Part shown: positions 9,257 through 19,135 of the stretch, piece after piece | How positions within the stretch are numbered: the stretch's first letter is position 1 | Layout of the letters: every line of letters starts with the position of its first letter | From: Xanthobacteraceae bacterium | GTDB taxonomy: Bacteria > Pseudomonadota > Alphaproteobacteria > Rhizobiales > Xanthobacteraceae | DNA length: 55,536 nt | Direction of reading: 5' to 3' | Assembly (NCBI GenBank): GCA_030041005.1 | Contig: JASHOR010000058.1 | Coordinates: 1 to 55,536, forward strand | The notes under the pieces: generated by a model | Databases searched by the model: none | What the model saw: the letters and a program-made list of their open reading frames with translations, nothing else | What the model was told of the DNA's origin: nothing | Made by a program: the position numbers and the translations under genes

Positions 9257-9541
9257 TCGCGGGCTCTCGGGGCGAGGACGCCAATCGAGCGATCGGCGAT
9301 TATCTTTCGCCGCAAATTGCCCATGCGCGCAAGCCGGTCGGTCGAATCCCCCCGTGCAGTCGGCGCGCGACATCGCGGAACATTGTTGGTGCAATGCGCT
9401 TAACTCTGCATTCTCGTTGACATGTGGCCGGAAACTCCCGATCTTTCGCGTTTGCCGATTGTCAATCCGGGGGATGCATATCTTCATGATCCGCAAACGG
9501 ATGCGAACGGCGGGTAGCAACAGCTAAAGGAGACAGCGCCC

Positions 9542-10081
9542 ATTCGTCGCCCGATCAGAACCGCGCAGCCCGCTCCGAAGGAGGGGCCGCGCATCAACGA
9601 GGAGATCCGCGTCCGCGAGGTCCAACTCATCGATAAAGACGGCGCCAACCAGGGCGTCACCGACATCAGCGCCGCTTTGGCCATGGCTCAGGAGGTCGGG
9701 CTCGATCTAGTTGAGATCGCGCCGAATTCGAGCCCGCCGGTGGCCAAAATCCTTGACTACGGCAAATACAAATATCAGGCGCAGAAGAAGGCCGCCGAGG
9801 CGCGCAAGAAGCAGAAAGTCGTCGAGATCAAGGAGATCAAGCTGCGGCCAATGATCGACGATCATGACTATGACGTGAAGATGCGCTCGATGCAGCGCTT
9901 CTTCGAAGAAGGCGACAAGGTCAAGGTGACGTTGCGGTTTCGCGGTCGAGAAATGGCGCACCAGGAGATCGGCTACAAGCTGCTTGATCGCGTCAAAGGC
10001 GACACATCGAAGATCGCCAAGATCGAGCAGGAGCCGCGTTTCGAAGGTCGTCAGGTGGTGATGGTGCTGGCGCCGCGCTGA
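9542..10081 (+). CDS. infC: Translation initiation factor IF-3 (ATT start codon)
   Basis: A 179-residue IF-3. Translation starts at the rare codon ATT (9542), 8-9 bases after an AAGGAG sequence at about 9527. Reading from there gives the expected N-domain ([18 protein letters not shown]) that would be lost if the first ATG at 9677 were used. The N-domain, the lysine-rich linker around [17 protein letters not shown] and the C-domain ([31 protein letters not shown]) are complete. IF-3 binds the 30S subunit and rejects non-canonical start codons; its own AUU start is the classic basis of autoregulation. It leads the operon with rpmI and rplT. Confidence 0.95.
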   Translation: MRRPIRTAQPAPKEGPRINEEIRVREVQLIDKDGANQGVTDISAALAMAQEVGLDLVEIAPNSSPPVAKILDYGKYKYQAQKKAAEARKKQKVVEIKEIKLRPMIDDHDYDVKMRSMQRFFEEGDKVKVTLRFRGREMAHQEIGYKLLDRVKGDTSKIAKIEQEPRFEGRQVVMVLAPR

Positions 10082-10160
10082 TCGCTGCCGATTTTGCCGT
10101 CCTCGCCGCAGCCCGCCCGCCGATTGCGTTAGCCAGCCGGCTCTGCCATAACCGCGGCTT

Positions 10161-10199
10161 CCCGCCGCCCGGCTGAGCAAGGGCTGCCGTGGCGGCGGG
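10161..10199 (+). promoter_or_regulatory. Strong hairpin between infC and rpmI
   Basis: CCCGCCGCC (10161-10169) pairs perfectly with GGCGGCGGG (10191-10199), and CGGC (10170-10173) pairs with GCCG (10186-10189), which gives about 13 base pairs with one bulged T. No T tract follows, so it is not a canonical terminator. Its place, 80 bp before the rpmI ribosome binding site, suits a processing or attenuation element, or the ribosomal-protein leader known for infC-rpmI-rplT operons in other bacteria. The regulatory role is inferred. Confidence 0.5.
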
Positions 10200-10282
10200 G
10201 TGCTCACGCACATCAGCTCAATTTCGAGCGTATCGGCGGGGTCGGGCCTTTGCCCGTTTGCCCATCGCCAAAGGAGAGCCAA

Positions 10283-10483
10283 ATGCCCAAGATGAAGACC
10301 AAGTCGGGCGCGAAAAAGCGCTTCAAGGTGACCGGCGGCGGCAAGGTCCTGTACCAGCAGTCGCGCAAGCGCCACGGCATGATCAAGCGCACCAAGAAGC
10401 AGATCCGCCAATTGCGCGGGACCGCCGTGCTGTTCAAGACCGACGGCGACAACGTCAAGAAATACTTCTTGCCTAACGGCTGA
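10283..10483 (+). CDS. rpmI: 50S ribosomal protein L35
   Basis: A 66-residue basic protein with the typical L35 opening [18 protein letters not shown] and the [19 protein letters not shown] core. AAGGAGAG precedes the ATG. It binds 23S rRNA in the large subunit. It lies between infC and rplT, the conserved order in bacteria. Confidence 0.98.
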   Translation: MPKMKTKSGAKKRFKVTGGGKVLYQQSRKRHGMIKRTKKQIRQLRGTAVLFKTDGDNVKKYFLPNG

Positions 10484-10546
10484 TCGCGCGGCTGCCGCTG
10501 CATCGGGCGGCTCTGCCGGCATTTCGGATTCAAAAGGAGACGAGTT

Positions 10547-10903
10547 ATGGCACGCGTCAAGCGCGGCGTTACCGCTCATGCCAAACACAAGAAAGTGCTT
10601 AAGGCCGCCAAGGGCTATTACGGCCGCCGCAAGAATACCATCCGCGTCGCCAAGCAGGCGGTGGAGAAGGCGCAGCAATATGCCTATCGCGACCGCAAGA
10701 GGCGCAAGCGCACCTTCCGCGCTCTCTGGATCCAGCGGCTCAACGCGGCGGTGCGGCCGTTCGGGCTCAATTACAGCCGTTTCATCGATGGGCTAAGCAA
10801 GGCCGGCATCGCGGTCGATCGCAAGGTGCTCTCGGACCTGGCGATCCGGGAACCGGCCGCCTTCGAGGCGATCGTGGGCCAGGCCAAGTCGGCGCTCGCG
10901 TGA
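10547..10903 (+). CDS. rplT: 50S ribosomal protein L20
   Basis: A 118-residue protein with the L20 signature: [59 protein letters not shown] and [15 protein letters not shown]. It is an early 23S rRNA-binding assembly protein and in some bacteria a translational repressor of its own operon. AAAGGAGA precedes the ATG. The spacing of 63 bp from rpmI indicates co-transcription. Confidence 0.98.
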   Translation: MARVKRGVTAHAKHKKVLKAAKGYYGRRKNTIRVAKQAVEKAQQYAYRDRKRRKRTFRALWIQRLNAAVRPFGLNYSRFIDGLSKAGIAVDRKVLSDLAIREPAAFEAIVGQAKSALA

Positions 10904-10912
10904 GAGCGTGTC

Positions 10913-11413
10913 ATGATTGACCGCGCTTATGTGCAGCGGATGGCGCGCTACAATCGCTGGCAGAATGAAAATCTGTACGGCGTCGCCGATACGTTGTCCG
11001 ACGCCGGCCGGCGGCAGGAGCGCGGAGCCTGGTTCGGCTCCATCCATAACACCCTCAGTCACATTTTGTGGGCCGATCATAGCTGGATGAGCCGCTTCAC
11101 CGATCCGCCGCGACCACAGGGCGGGATTCCGGAATCGGTCTCGCTTTATCCGGATTGGGAGAAACTGAAATCGGAGCGTGCGTCGTTCGATGCAACGATC
11201 GCTGCTTGGGCCGACAAGGTGGACGATGCCTGGCTCGCCGCCGACCAGACCTATTATTCGGGCGCGACCAAGCGCGAATGGACACGGCCGCGCTGGGTTC
11301 TGGTCACTCACATGTTCAATCACCAAACCCATCATCGCGGCCAGGTGCATTCGATGCTGACCCAGGCCGGCGGCAGGCCTTCCGATACCGATCTGCCGTT
11401 CATGCCGGATTGA
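10913..11413 (+). CDS. DinB family protein
   Basis: A 166-residue four-helix-bundle protein. Metal ligands expected for the DinB/YfiT superfamily are present: His50 in [16 protein letters not shown], and His137 and His141 in [12 protein letters not shown]. DinB proteins are small metal-dependent enzymes, often thiol-linked, without a shared defined reaction. The gene begins 9 bp after rplT and sits inside the conserved rplT-pheS block, an insertion common in this group of alphaproteobacteria. It is probably transcribed with the ribosomal genes. Confidence 0.85.
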   Translation: MIDRAYVQRMARYNRWQNENLYGVADTLSDAGRRQERGAWFGSIHNTLSHILWADHSWMSRFTDPPRPQGGIPESVSLYPDWEKLKSERASFDATIAAWADKVDDAWLAADQTYYSGATKREWTRPRWVLVTHMFNHQTHHRGQVHSMLTQAGGRPSDTDLPFMPD

Positions 11414-11430
11414 AGCCGGGACGTGGCCCG

Positions 11431-12513
11431 ATGACCGACACCGCCGGACTTGAAAAGCAAATCCTCGCCGAAATCGCCGGTGCGGGCGACGAAGCGGCGC
11501 TGGAAGCGGTGCGCGTGGCCGCGCTCGGACGCAACGGCTCGATCACCGCGCTGCTCAAGACTCTCGGCGCCTTACCGCCCGAGGAGCGCAAGATTCAGGG
11601 GCCGTTGATTAACGGCCTCAAAGATAGCCTCAATGCCGCGCTCGCTGCCCGCCGCGACTCGCTCAAGAGCGCTGCGCTGGAGGCCCGGCTTAACGCCGAG
11701 AGCGTGGACGTGACGCTGCCGGTGCGCGAAGCGCCGTTTGAAGTCGGGCGCGTGCATCCGATCACGCAGGTGATGGACGAATTGACCGCGATCTTTGCCG
11801 ACATGGGCTTTGCCATCGCCGAAGGTCCCGACATCGAGACCGATGATTACAATTTCACCAAGCTCAATTTTCCGGAAGACCATCCGGCGCGCGACATGCA
11901 GGCGACGTTTTTCTTCAATCCGAAGCCGGACGGCACGCGCCTGCTTCTGCGGACCCATACCTCGCCGGTGCAGGTGCGCACCATGCTGACGCAGAAGCCG
12001 CCGATCCGCGTCATCGTTCCCGGCCGCACCTACCGCAGCGACTGGGACCAGACACACACGCCGATGTTCCACCAGGTCGAGGGCTTGGTGATCGACAAGG
12101 GTTCGCATCTCGGCCACCTGAAATGGATTCTGGAAGAATTCCTCAAGGCGTTCTTCGAGATTGATCGCGTCGGCATGCGCTTTCGTCCCTCATTCTTTCC
12201 CTTCACCGAGCCGTCGCTCGAAGTCGACATTCAGTGCCGGCGCGACAAGGGCGAGATCCGCTTCGGCGAAGGCAGCGATTGGCTGGAAATCCTCGGCTGC
12301 GGCATGGTGCACCCCAACGTGCTGAAGAATTGCGGACTCGATCCCGATGAGTATCAAGGCTTCGCCTGGGGCATGGGCATCGAACGCATCGCTGCGCTGA
12401 AATACGGCATCTCGGACGTACGCCAATTCTTCGAAGCCGACGTCCGCTGGCTCGCGCATTACGGCTTCCGCCCGCTCGATTTTCCGACGCTGGCGGGGGG
12501 ACTGAGCTCTTAG
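11431..12513 (+). CDS. pheS: Phenylalanine--tRNA ligase alpha subunit
   Basis: A 360-residue class II aminoacyl-tRNA synthetase subunit. It has an N-terminal coiled-coil region (residues 1-90), then the catalytic core with [31 protein letters not shown] (motif 2 area), [12 protein letters not shown], the phenylalanine-site loop [14 protein letters not shown], and motif 3 [14 protein letters not shown]. It forms the (alpha-beta)2 enzyme with PheT, which starts 4 bp later. The ATG at 11431 gives the standard length. Confidence 0.97.
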   Translation: MTDTAGLEKQILAEIAGAGDEAALEAVRVAALGRNGSITALLKTLGALPPEERKIQGPLINGLKDSLNAALAARRDSLKSAALEARLNAESVDVTLPVREAPFEVGRVHPITQVMDELTAIFADMGFAIAEGPDIETDDYNFTKLNFPEDHPARDMQATFFFNPKPDGTRLLLRTHTSPVQVRTMLTQKPPIRVIVPGRTYRSDWDQTHTPMFHQVEGLVIDKGSHLGHLKWILEEFLKAFFEIDRVGMRFRPSFFPFTEPSLEVDIQCRRDKGEIRFGEGSDWLEILGCGMVHPNVLKNCGLDPDEYQGFAWGMGIERIAALKYGISDVRQFFEADVRWLAHYGFRPLDFPTLAGGLSS

Positions 12514-12517
12514 TGCC

Positions 12518-14938
12518 ATGATGAAATTCACCCTCGCTTGGCTCAAGGAGCACCTGGAGACCGATCGGCCGCTCGGCGAGATCGTCGACAAGCTGACCAT
12601 GATCGGACTTGAGGTCGAGCGCATCGAGGACAAAGGCAAGCAGCTCGCGCCGTTCGTCATCGCCCGCGTAATCGATGCCAAGCAGCATCCGAACGCCGAC
12701 CGGCTGCGCGTGTGCGTGGTCGATACCGGTGACGGCAAGCCCATTCAGGTGGTGTGCGGCGCGCCGAATGCCCGCGCCGGGATGAAGGGCGTGTTCGTAC
12801 CGCCGGGCGCCTACATTCCCGGCAAAGATATGACGCTCTCTGTCGGCACCATCCGCGGCGTCGAGAGCCGGGGCATGCTGGTGTCCGAGTTCGAGTTGCA
12901 GATTTCCGACAACCACGAAGGCATCATCGATCTGCCGGACGACGCGCCGGTCGGCGCCAATTACGCGCAATGGGCCGGCCTCGACGACCCGATGATCGAG
13001 ATCAATCTCACTCCCAACCGACCCGACTGCACCGGCGTGCACGGCGTCGCCCGCGATCTTGCCGCCGCCGATATGGGCCGGTTCAAGGATGCCGCGATCA
13101 AGCCGGTCAAGGGGGGCTTTCGCTGTCCGGTCGGGGTGACGCTCGATTTCGGCGCGACGCCGTCACTTTGCCCGGCTTTTGGCCTGCGCCTGGTGCGCGG
13201 TGTCAAGAACGGCCCATCCCCGCCATGGCTGCAAAAGCGACTCGTTGCGATCGGGCTGCGCCCGATCAACGCGCTCGTCGACATCACCAATTTCATCACC
13301 TACGACCGCGGCCGCCCGCTGCATGTGTTCGACGCCGGCAAGGTGCGCGGCAATCTGACCGTGCGCCGTGCGCGGGCGGATGAAAGGCTGCTGGCGCTTG
13401 ACGGCAAGACCTACACGCTCGACGGATCGATCTGCGTCATCGCCGATGAAGACGGCGTGGAATCGCTCGCCGGCGTCATGGGCGGGGAGAAGACAGGCTG
13501 CTCCGAGGCGACCACCGACGTGCTCATCGAATCGGCGCTGTGGGAGCCGGCGAACATCGCGCAGACGAGCCGCAGGCTTGGCATCAATACCGATGCCAGC
13601 TACCGCTTCGAGCGCGGCGTCGACCCGGCCTTCATGCTGCCGGGTCTCGAACTGGCCACGAAAATGGTGCTCGATCTGTGCGGTGGCGAACCGTCGGATG
13701 TCGTCGTTGCCGGCAGCGCCGAGGCTGACGAGCGCGTGATCGATTTTCCGCTGTCCGAGATCAATCGCCTGGCCGGCCTTTCCCTGCCGTTACCCGAGAT
13801 GCGCCGGGCGCTTGAACGGCTCGGCTTCTTCGCCGCGGGGCAGGGCGAAAGGCTGAAGATAGCGGTGCCGTCATGGCGGCCCGACGTGCACGACAAGGCC
13901 GATGTCGTCGAGGAGGTCGTGCGCATCCTCGGCGTCGATCGTGTGCCATCGACGCCATTCGATCGCGGCGATGCCTCGCGCAAACCGGTGTTGACGCCGA
14001 TTCAGTTGCGCACGCGCAAGGCCAAGCGCGCGCTCGCCGCGCGCAACCTCGTCGAAGCGGTGACCTGGTCGTTCATCGACAAGAAAAAGGCGGAGCTGTT
14101 CGGTGGCGGCAAGCCCGAGCTTGCCCTCGCCAATCCCATCGCCGCCGATCTGTCCGATATGCGGCCCAGTCTCATTCCCGGGCTGGTCGCGGTGGCGCAG
14201 CGCAACGCCGATCGTGGTTTCCCCGATGTCGGCCTGTTCGAAGTGGGTCAGATTTTTCGCGGCGACGCGCCGGCGGACCAGTTGACCGCCGCCTCCGGCG
14301 TGCGGTGTACGCTGGCTAAGCCTAATGGCGTCGGCCGCCATTGGAGCAAGCTCGATGGCGCAGTGGACGCCTTCGATGCCAAGGCTGACGCGCTTGCCGT
14401 GTTGGCCGCGGCGGGCGCGCCCGCCGCGGCTTTGCAGATCGTGCCGGGCGGACCGTCCTGGTTTCATCCCGGCCGCTGCGGAACGATCCAGATCGGTCCG
14501 CAGAATATTCTTGGCCATTTCGGCGAACTGCATCCGAGCGCGCTTGAAGCGCTCGACGCTGAAGGCCCGCTCGTTGCTTTCGAAGCGATCCTCGAGCGCA
14601 TCCCTGAGCCGAAGGCCAAGGCGACGCGTGCCAAGCCCGCGCTTGAGCTCTCGGCGTTCCAGCCGCTCGAACGCGATTTCGCGTTTGTGGTTGAGCGCAA
14701 CGTCAAGGCCGCTGACCTCGTCCGCGCTGCGGCCGGCATCGACCGCAAGCTGATCGCCAGGGTGACCGTGTTCGACGTGTACGAGGGCGCCGGCATCGCA
14801 CCAGGCAAGAAGTCGATCGCCATCGCTGTCACCCTGCAGCCGCGGGAGCGCACCATGACGGACGCGGAGATCGAGGCGCTGGCAGCCAAAATTGTTGCCG
14901 AAATCGGCAAGCGCACCGGCGGTGTGCTGCGCGGTTGA
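12518..14938 (+). CDS. pheT: Phenylalanine--tRNA ligase beta subunit
   Basis: An 806-residue protein with the full bacterial PheT domain order. It begins [15 protein letters not shown]; then an EMAP/OB tRNA-binding domain (about residues 40-155, with [15 protein letters not shown]), the B3/B4 editing domain (with [16 protein letters not shown]), B5, the catalytic-like core, and a C-terminal FDX-ACB anticodon-binding domain ([15 protein letters not shown]). Two ATG codons stand in tandem at 12518 and 12521. It ends convergently against the amine oxidase gene. Confidence 0.97.
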   Translation: MMKFTLAWLKEHLETDRPLGEIVDKLTMIGLEVERIEDKGKQLAPFVIARVIDAKQHPNADRLRVCVVDTGDGKPIQVVCGAPNARAGMKGVFVPPGAYIPGKDMTLSVGTIRGVESRGMLVSEFELQISDNHEGIIDLPDDAPVGANYAQWAGLDDPMIEINLTPNRPDCTGVHGVARDLAAADMGRFKDAAIKPVKGGFRCPVGVTLDFGATPSLCPAFGLRLVRGVKNGPSPPWLQKRLVAIGLRPINALVDITNFITYDRGRPLHVFDAGKVRGNLTVRRARADERLLALDGKTYTLDGSICVIADEDGVESLAGVMGGEKTGCSEATTDVLIESALWEPANIAQTSRRLGINTDASYRFERGVDPAFMLPGLELATKMVLDLCGGEPSDVVVAGSAEADERVIDFPLSEINRLAGLSLPLPEMRRALERLGFFAAGQGERLKIAVPSWRPDVHDKADVVEEVVRILGVDRVPSTPFDRGDASRKPVLTPIQLRTRKAKRALAARNLVEAVTWSFIDKKKAELFGGGKPELALANPIAADLSDMRPSLIPGLVAVAQRNADRGFPDVGLFEVGQIFRGDAPADQLTAASGVRCTLAKPNGVGRHWSKLDGAVDAFDAKADALAVLAAAGAPAAALQIVPGGPSWFHPGRCGTIQIGPQNILGHFGELHPSALEALDAEGPLVAFEAILERIPEPKAKATRAKPALELSAFQPLERDFAFVVERNVKAADLVRAAAGIDRKLIARVTVFDVYEGAGIAPGKKSIAIAVTLQPRERTMTDAEIEALAAKIVAEIGKRTGGVLRG

Positions 14939-14947
14939 ACCGCTGCG

Positions 14948-16378
14948 CTATTCTTCTCCCATGATACGCGGCGGGCGATCGAAGTCGCGCGGCTCGGTGC
15001 GGCGGCGTGCTGCCCGGCGTCTGCGAATCGGCCGTTGCTCCCGTGCCTCCGGTTGCCGCACTCCTGCAAGCCGCTGCAGCACTGCTTCGGCGGCGCGCTC
15101 GCCGGACTCCCAGGCGCCGCCCACCGTTCCCCAAAGCGTCTCATGTACCGCGTCTCCGGCAAACCAGACCGCGTCGTGCAGCGGTTGCGCCAGAGTCGCG
15201 CGTGCGCCTTGACCGCCCGGGACTGCAGCCGACATGGCGCCAAGGGTGTAGGGATCGCTGTCCCAGCGTGTGGCGCTGACGCGGCGGATCGCGCTTTTCA
15301 CCTGGTTGCCGTAGAGATTCGCCAGCCAAGTCTCGGCGAAGTCCGCCATGGCCGCTTCGCCCTGCGCCGAAAGCGACCGGCCGAACGAGCCAGCCACTTC
15401 GATCAGGCACAGCGACGTGCCCGAGACATTGCCCAGAATGGCCGCGGTGCGGGTGTCGGTCGATTTCTCGAACACCAGATCGTCGCTGTCGAGGCCGAGC
15501 GGGTTGCCGGCAAGTTGCAGCGCGATGTGATCGTAACTGCCGAGCGACAGGTCATTGAAGGCGGCGGTGATGCGATGTGGTAACTCGGAGATGAATCGGA
15601 TGCGCGAGGCGAGCACGTTGGTCGACACGGTTATGATGCCGGTACGGGCGGTGATCCTGCCTTTCGGCGTCTCCACCACGACATTGCGACCGATATCGAT
15701 CGAGGTCGCCGGAGCGGAAAGCTGGACATTCAGGCCGGCGGCGCACGCCGCGAGCAAGGCGCCAAATCCCTGGCGGCAGAATGCGTCGGCATTGCGTTCC
15801 GCCGCATGGGCGAAATCAACCGCCGATAGCTCCGCCAGATCCTTGCCGTAGGCGATCGGCCCGAGCACGAACTCGACGGTCTCCCGCCAATCGCCGAGAT
15901 CGTCCGGAACGGCCTGCTCACAGGCGGCATCTGCCGTGCGCGCGGCATCGTCGATCGCCCGCGTGGTGCGCACCTGGGCGGCAAGAAAGTCTTCCAGCTC
16001 GCGCTCGCGCGCATAGCGCAGCCCGATGCGCACCTTTTGGCTGGCAGGCGCCGGGTAGATTTCGAGCCGTTGGCCCGGCGAGAGTTTGGCGACCGGGTTG
16101 GTGTCGGGCTGGTGGATCCAGTGGGCGCCGAGATCGAAGGGCGTCCCGAAGGTTCGCGTGTCGGTGACACAGCGGCCGCCGATATGGTTGGTCGCTTCGA
16201 CCACCAGGCAGGTGCGGCGGGCGGCGGCGATGCGTCGTGCGGCGGCAATTCCGGCAGCCCCGGCGCCGATGATGACAACGTCGAGTTCCGCCGAGCGTGC
16301 CGAGGGAGCGCCGATCGCCGGCTTTGCCAGGAACGAAGCCGAGGCGGCGAGGAACGTGCGACGGTTCATTCGTGGCAT
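14948..16378 (-). CDS. FAD-dependent flavin amine oxidase, Tat-exported
   Basis: A 476-residue flavoprotein. The N-terminus NRRTFLAASASFLAKPAIGA has a twin-arginine motif and hydrophobic stretch, so folded export by Tat is likely. A Rossmann FAD motif follows (DVVIIGAGAAGIAAARRI), then EATNHIGGRC and DLGAHWIH, and the C-terminal WFAGDAVHETLWGTVGGAWESG typical of monoamine oxidases. The enzyme should oxidise an amine with oxygen in the periplasm. The last 50 residues are arginine-rich and unusual. An ATG at 16369 is an equally possible start. It is convergent with pheT. Confidence 0.82.
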   Translation of the reverse strand: MPRMNRRTFLAASASFLAKPAIGAPSARSAELDVVIIGAGAAGIAAARRIAAARRTCLVVEATNHIGGRCVTDTRTFGTPFDLGAHWIHQPDTNPVAKLSPGQRLEIYPAPASQKVRIGLRYARERELEDFLAAQVRTTRAIDDAARTADAACEQAVPDDLGDWRETVEFVLGPIAYGKDLAELSAVDFAHAAERNADAFCRQGFGALLAACAAGLNVQLSAPATSIDIGRNVVVETPKGRITARTGIITVSTNVLASRIRFISELPHRITAAFNDLSLGSYDHIALQLAGNPLGLDSDDLVFEKSTDTRTAAILGNVSGTSLCLIEVAGSFGRSLSAQGEAAMADFAETWLANLYGNQVKSAIRRVSATRWDSDPYTLGAMSAAVPGGQGARATLAQPLHDAVWFAGDAVHETLWGTVGGAWESGERAAEAVLQRLAGVRQPEAREQRPIRRRRAARRRTEPRDFDRPPRIMGEE

Positions 16379-16571
16379 GGTTTGCAAATTGTTTTGCGGA
16401 CTTGGTCGCGTAAGCGAGTTTGCCCCAACGGCGCGCTGCGGGCAAACCTTACGGTTAAGGCTCGGTAATCAGTACGACTTTCGTGTGAACCAAATTGCAA
16501 CAGACATCGCGTAGATTCCGGGCAAAAGCATAGACGCGGTCAAACCGCGCCATCATGGGCTGGGAGGCCGC

Positions 16572-17396
16572 ATGAGCGTAGCGCTCGACGCGATTGGGCG
16601 CGTGATCGCCCGCTATCTGGACGAGCCGGTGTCCGGCTATGAGCCGTTCACGCCGAGCGACCCGGAGGCGTTGCGGCAGTCGCTGCAGCCGGGCGACGTG
16701 CTCCTGGTTGAGGGCAATGCCCGCATCTCCGGCGTCATCAAATACTTGACGCAGTCGACGTGGTCGCACTCGGCGTTGTACGTCGGGCCGATCGAAGGGC
16801 GCGTCGCCACCGACGGTGAGCCGCACGTGCTGGTCGAGGCCAACGCCGGTGAAGGCGTCGTCTCCGCGCCGCTGTCAAAATACACCCGCTTCCACACCCG
16901 CATCTGCCGGCCGGTCGGGCTGACCGGAACCGACTGCGCCACCGTCTGCGCCTACGCCGTCGAACGGATCGGTCTCGCCTACGATCTGAAAAACATCATC
17001 GATTTGATGCGTTATCTGTTCCCGATGCCGATACCTCACCGTTGGCGCCGGCGCATGATCGCGCTCGGCTCGGGCGATCCGACACGGCTCATCTGCTCGG
17101 CGCTGATCGCCGAGGCGTTTACCGCCGTGCACTATCCGATCCTGCCGAAAATCAGGCTCACCGGGAGCCGACAAGCCCGCGAGCAGCTTCTGGAAATTCG
17201 CCATTCGTCGCTGTACTGCCCGCGCGACTTCGATATTTCGCCGTATTTCAACGTGGTGAAGCCAACCGTCGCCAAGGGTTTCGATTACAAGGCGCTGCGG
17301 TGGGCCGATCAGCCGCGGCCAAGCGCAAACGCGCAGCCGCCGTGCGTTACGCCAATGCCGACGGCCGACGAAGACGTCGGAGCGGTCGCCGCCTGA
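16572..17396 (+). CDS. YiiX/YebB-like permuted NlpC/P60 papain-fold hydrolase
   Basis: A 274-residue protein with the permuted papain-like layout. Histidine comes first, in SLQPGDVLLVEGNARISG then STWSHSALYVG, and the catalytic cysteine lies in TRLICSALIAEAF about 125 residues later, followed by DFDISPYF. Such enzymes cleave amide or ester bonds in lipids or peptidoglycan. No signal peptide or transmembrane segment is evident. The C-terminal 40 residues are proline/alanine-rich. The ATG at 16572 follows GGGAGG. Confidence 0.72.
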   Translation: MSVALDAIGRVIARYLDEPVSGYEPFTPSDPEALRQSLQPGDVLLVEGNARISGVIKYLTQSTWSHSALYVGPIEGRVATDGEPHVLVEANAGEGVVSAPLSKYTRFHTRICRPVGLTGTDCATVCAYAVERIGLAYDLKNIIDLMRYLFPMPIPHRWRRRMIALGSGDPTRLICSALIAEAFTAVHYPILPKIRLTGSRQAREQLLEIRHSSLYCPRDFDISPYFNVVKPTVAKGFDYKALRWADQPRPSANAQPPCVTPMPTADEDVGAVAA

Positions 17397-17616
17397 GCGT
17401 TCCCTGCCAGTGGGCATGAGCGGCCAGATCGCCGGATCATGATTGTGGCGTGCGGTGCCGCACAAGTCGCGCGTGTCCCGCAGTGATGCGCGCCGGACAC
17501 AGAATCGCTACCATTTGCGAACAGACGACGATGCCGCGGCGCAGCCGTTTCAGTGCGGGGGCGGTCGTCGCCCCCGCCGGGGAGGACGCCGCGGCGATCA
17601 CCTTCGGAATCAACTC

Positions 17617-18324
17617 ATGCTCAAGGACGCAGTCAACGCGGTCACTCAGACGTTTTCGCCGCAGCTACGCGCGGTGCTGTGGAAATCCATTGCTCTCGCG
17701 CTTGGGCTCGTCGCCGCTGCGGCAGTGGCGCTCGACCGGTTGATTGTCTGGCTGCTAGGCGCTGGCACCAGTTCGGCCGAGACCGCGCTCGGGCCGCACG
17801 CGCACCTGCCGGTGGAAATTCTAGCCTGGCTGTTTTCGATCGCCGCTGGGCTCGGCATCCTACTCGGCGGCGTGATGCTGATGCCGGCGGTCACTTCGTT
17901 CGTGGCGAGCTTCTTCTGCGATCGGATCGCGGATGCGGTCGAGCGCGAATACTACCCCGCGGATCCTCCCGGCAAGGCGTTGCCGTTTTCTCGCGCAATG
18001 ATCTGGGGCGGCAAGACGGCGCTGCTCGCGATCGTCGTCTATCTCTGCGCCACGCCGCTCCTGCTGTTCGCCGGGTTTGGTGCTGTGATCTTCTTTCTTG
18101 CCACTGCGTGGCTGCTCGGGCGCGTGTATTTCGAACTTGCCGCGTTGCGGTTCCGCGCGCCGGGCGAGGCGAGAGCGCTGCGCAAGAACAATGCCGCGAC
18201 GGTGTATCTGGCCGGATTGCTGATCGCCGCCTTCGTGTCGATTCCGGTGGTCAACCTGGCCACGCCGCTATTTGCCACGGCGCTCATGGTGCACACGTAT
18301 AAGCGACTCGGTCAGCGCATGTGA
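17617..18324 (+). CDS. EI24/CysZ-like integral membrane protein
   Basis: A 235-residue protein with several hydrophobic segments: about residues 22-45, 65-95, 125-165 and 195-220. The pattern of the EI24 domain family is present, with a long first helix pair, FSRAMIWGGKTALLAIVVYL, GRVYFELAALRFRAPGEARALRKNN, and a final helix ending TPLFATALMVHTYKRL. CysZ, a member, is a sulfate permease, but most alphaproteobacterial members are uncharacterised. The ATG at 17617 was chosen because the preceding in-frame codons are arginine-rich and look non-coding. It stands alone after a 220-bp gap. Confidence 0.7.
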   Translation: MLKDAVNAVTQTFSPQLRAVLWKSIALALGLVAAAAVALDRLIVWLLGAGTSSAETALGPHAHLPVEILAWLFSIAAGLGILLGGVMLMPAVTSFVASFFCDRIADAVEREYYPADPPGKALPFSRAMIWGGKTALLAIVVYLCATPLLLFAGFGAVIFFLATAWLLGRVYFELAALRFRAPGEARALRKNNAATVYLAGLLIAAFVSIPVVNLATPLFATALMVHTYKRLGQRM

Positions 18325-18366
18325 ACGGCGGCGCGCACCGCCGCCCCGAGCAATCGTCGCTGGAAG

Positions 18367-19011
18367 TCAGGGTGAACCATGCTGCGCGGTCGGCGTCATG
18401 CTGCGCCGCTTGCCGCGGGCCTTGCCGATCACCACACGCATCAGATCGGCTGCATTCTTTGCCCCGAGTTTTTCCATGATGCGGGCGCGATGCACCTCGA
18501 CGGTGCGCGGACTGATGCCAAGTTCTCTGCCCGCTTCCTTGTTGGAAGCGCCTTGCGCTATGCGCCCCAACACGTCGCGTTCGCGCGCGGTGAGGCGTTC
18601 GTGGCCGGGAAAGCCGCGCAACTGAAGCGGCTCGTCGGCCGCGGTCCGTCGCCACGCGCGCATTGCATCATGCACGCGCGCCACCACGGCGCCCGGTTCG
18701 AACGGCTTTTCGATGAAATCAAGCGCGCCCCCTCGGATGGCTTCGACCGCAGTCGGGATATCGCCGACGCCGGAAATGATCAGGACCGGCGCCGGATAAT
18801 GCGGCGCATCGATCTCTTTCAACAGTTCCAGACCGGAGCAGCCGGGCAGATGGACGTCGATCAGCACGCATCCGGGCGTGTGCGAACGGGCAACCGACAG
18901 GAATGATTCGCCGTCGGCGAACCCCGTGGTCGCGAAACCGCCGGCGTTCAACATCACCACCAGCGCCGCGCGGACGGACGCGTCGTCGTCGACAATGAAG
19001 ATTTCGTTCAT
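18367..19011 (-). CDS. FixJ/NarL-type response regulator, orphan
   Basis: A 214-residue two-domain regulator. The receiver domain has the acidic pocket in IFIVDDDAS, the phospho-acceptor Asp52 in CVLIDVHLPG, Ser80 and Lys102 (EKPF). The LuxR-type helix-turn-helix is LTARERDVLGRIAQGASNKEAGRELGISPRTVEVHRARI, written here as its two halves around GASNKEAG. Receiver plus LuxR with FIEKPFEP is the FixJ subfamily. No histidine kinase gene is adjacent. The TAXI-family protein gene upstream on the same strand ends about 125 bp away, so the two may be functionally linked. The ATG at 19011 begins the receiver. Confidence 0.9.
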   Translation of the reverse strand: MNEIFIVDDDASVRAALVVMLNAGGFATTGFADGESFLSVARSHTPGCVLIDVHLPGCSGLELLKEIDAPHYPAPVLIISGVGDIPTAVEAIRGGALDFIEKPFEPGAVVARVHDAMRAWRRTAADEPLQLRGFPGHERLTARERDVLGRIAQGASNKEAGRELGISPRTVEVHRARIMEKLGAKNAADLMRVVIGKARGKRRSMTPTAQHGSP

Positions 19012-19135
19012 CGCGGCCCCAATTTGCGTTGGCGCGTGGCAGTCGATTCGCCCGAATAAAGTACCATCGATCATCGGTGCGCAGAGGTAACGGGCGGTGG
19101 CGACCAAAAAAACGCCGCTGACGGTAAAATGATGC

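Noticed and set aside
9707-10678. Minus-strand frame of 323 codons across infC, rpmI and rplT
   Set aside because: It lies opposite three certain translation genes and has no family resemblance.
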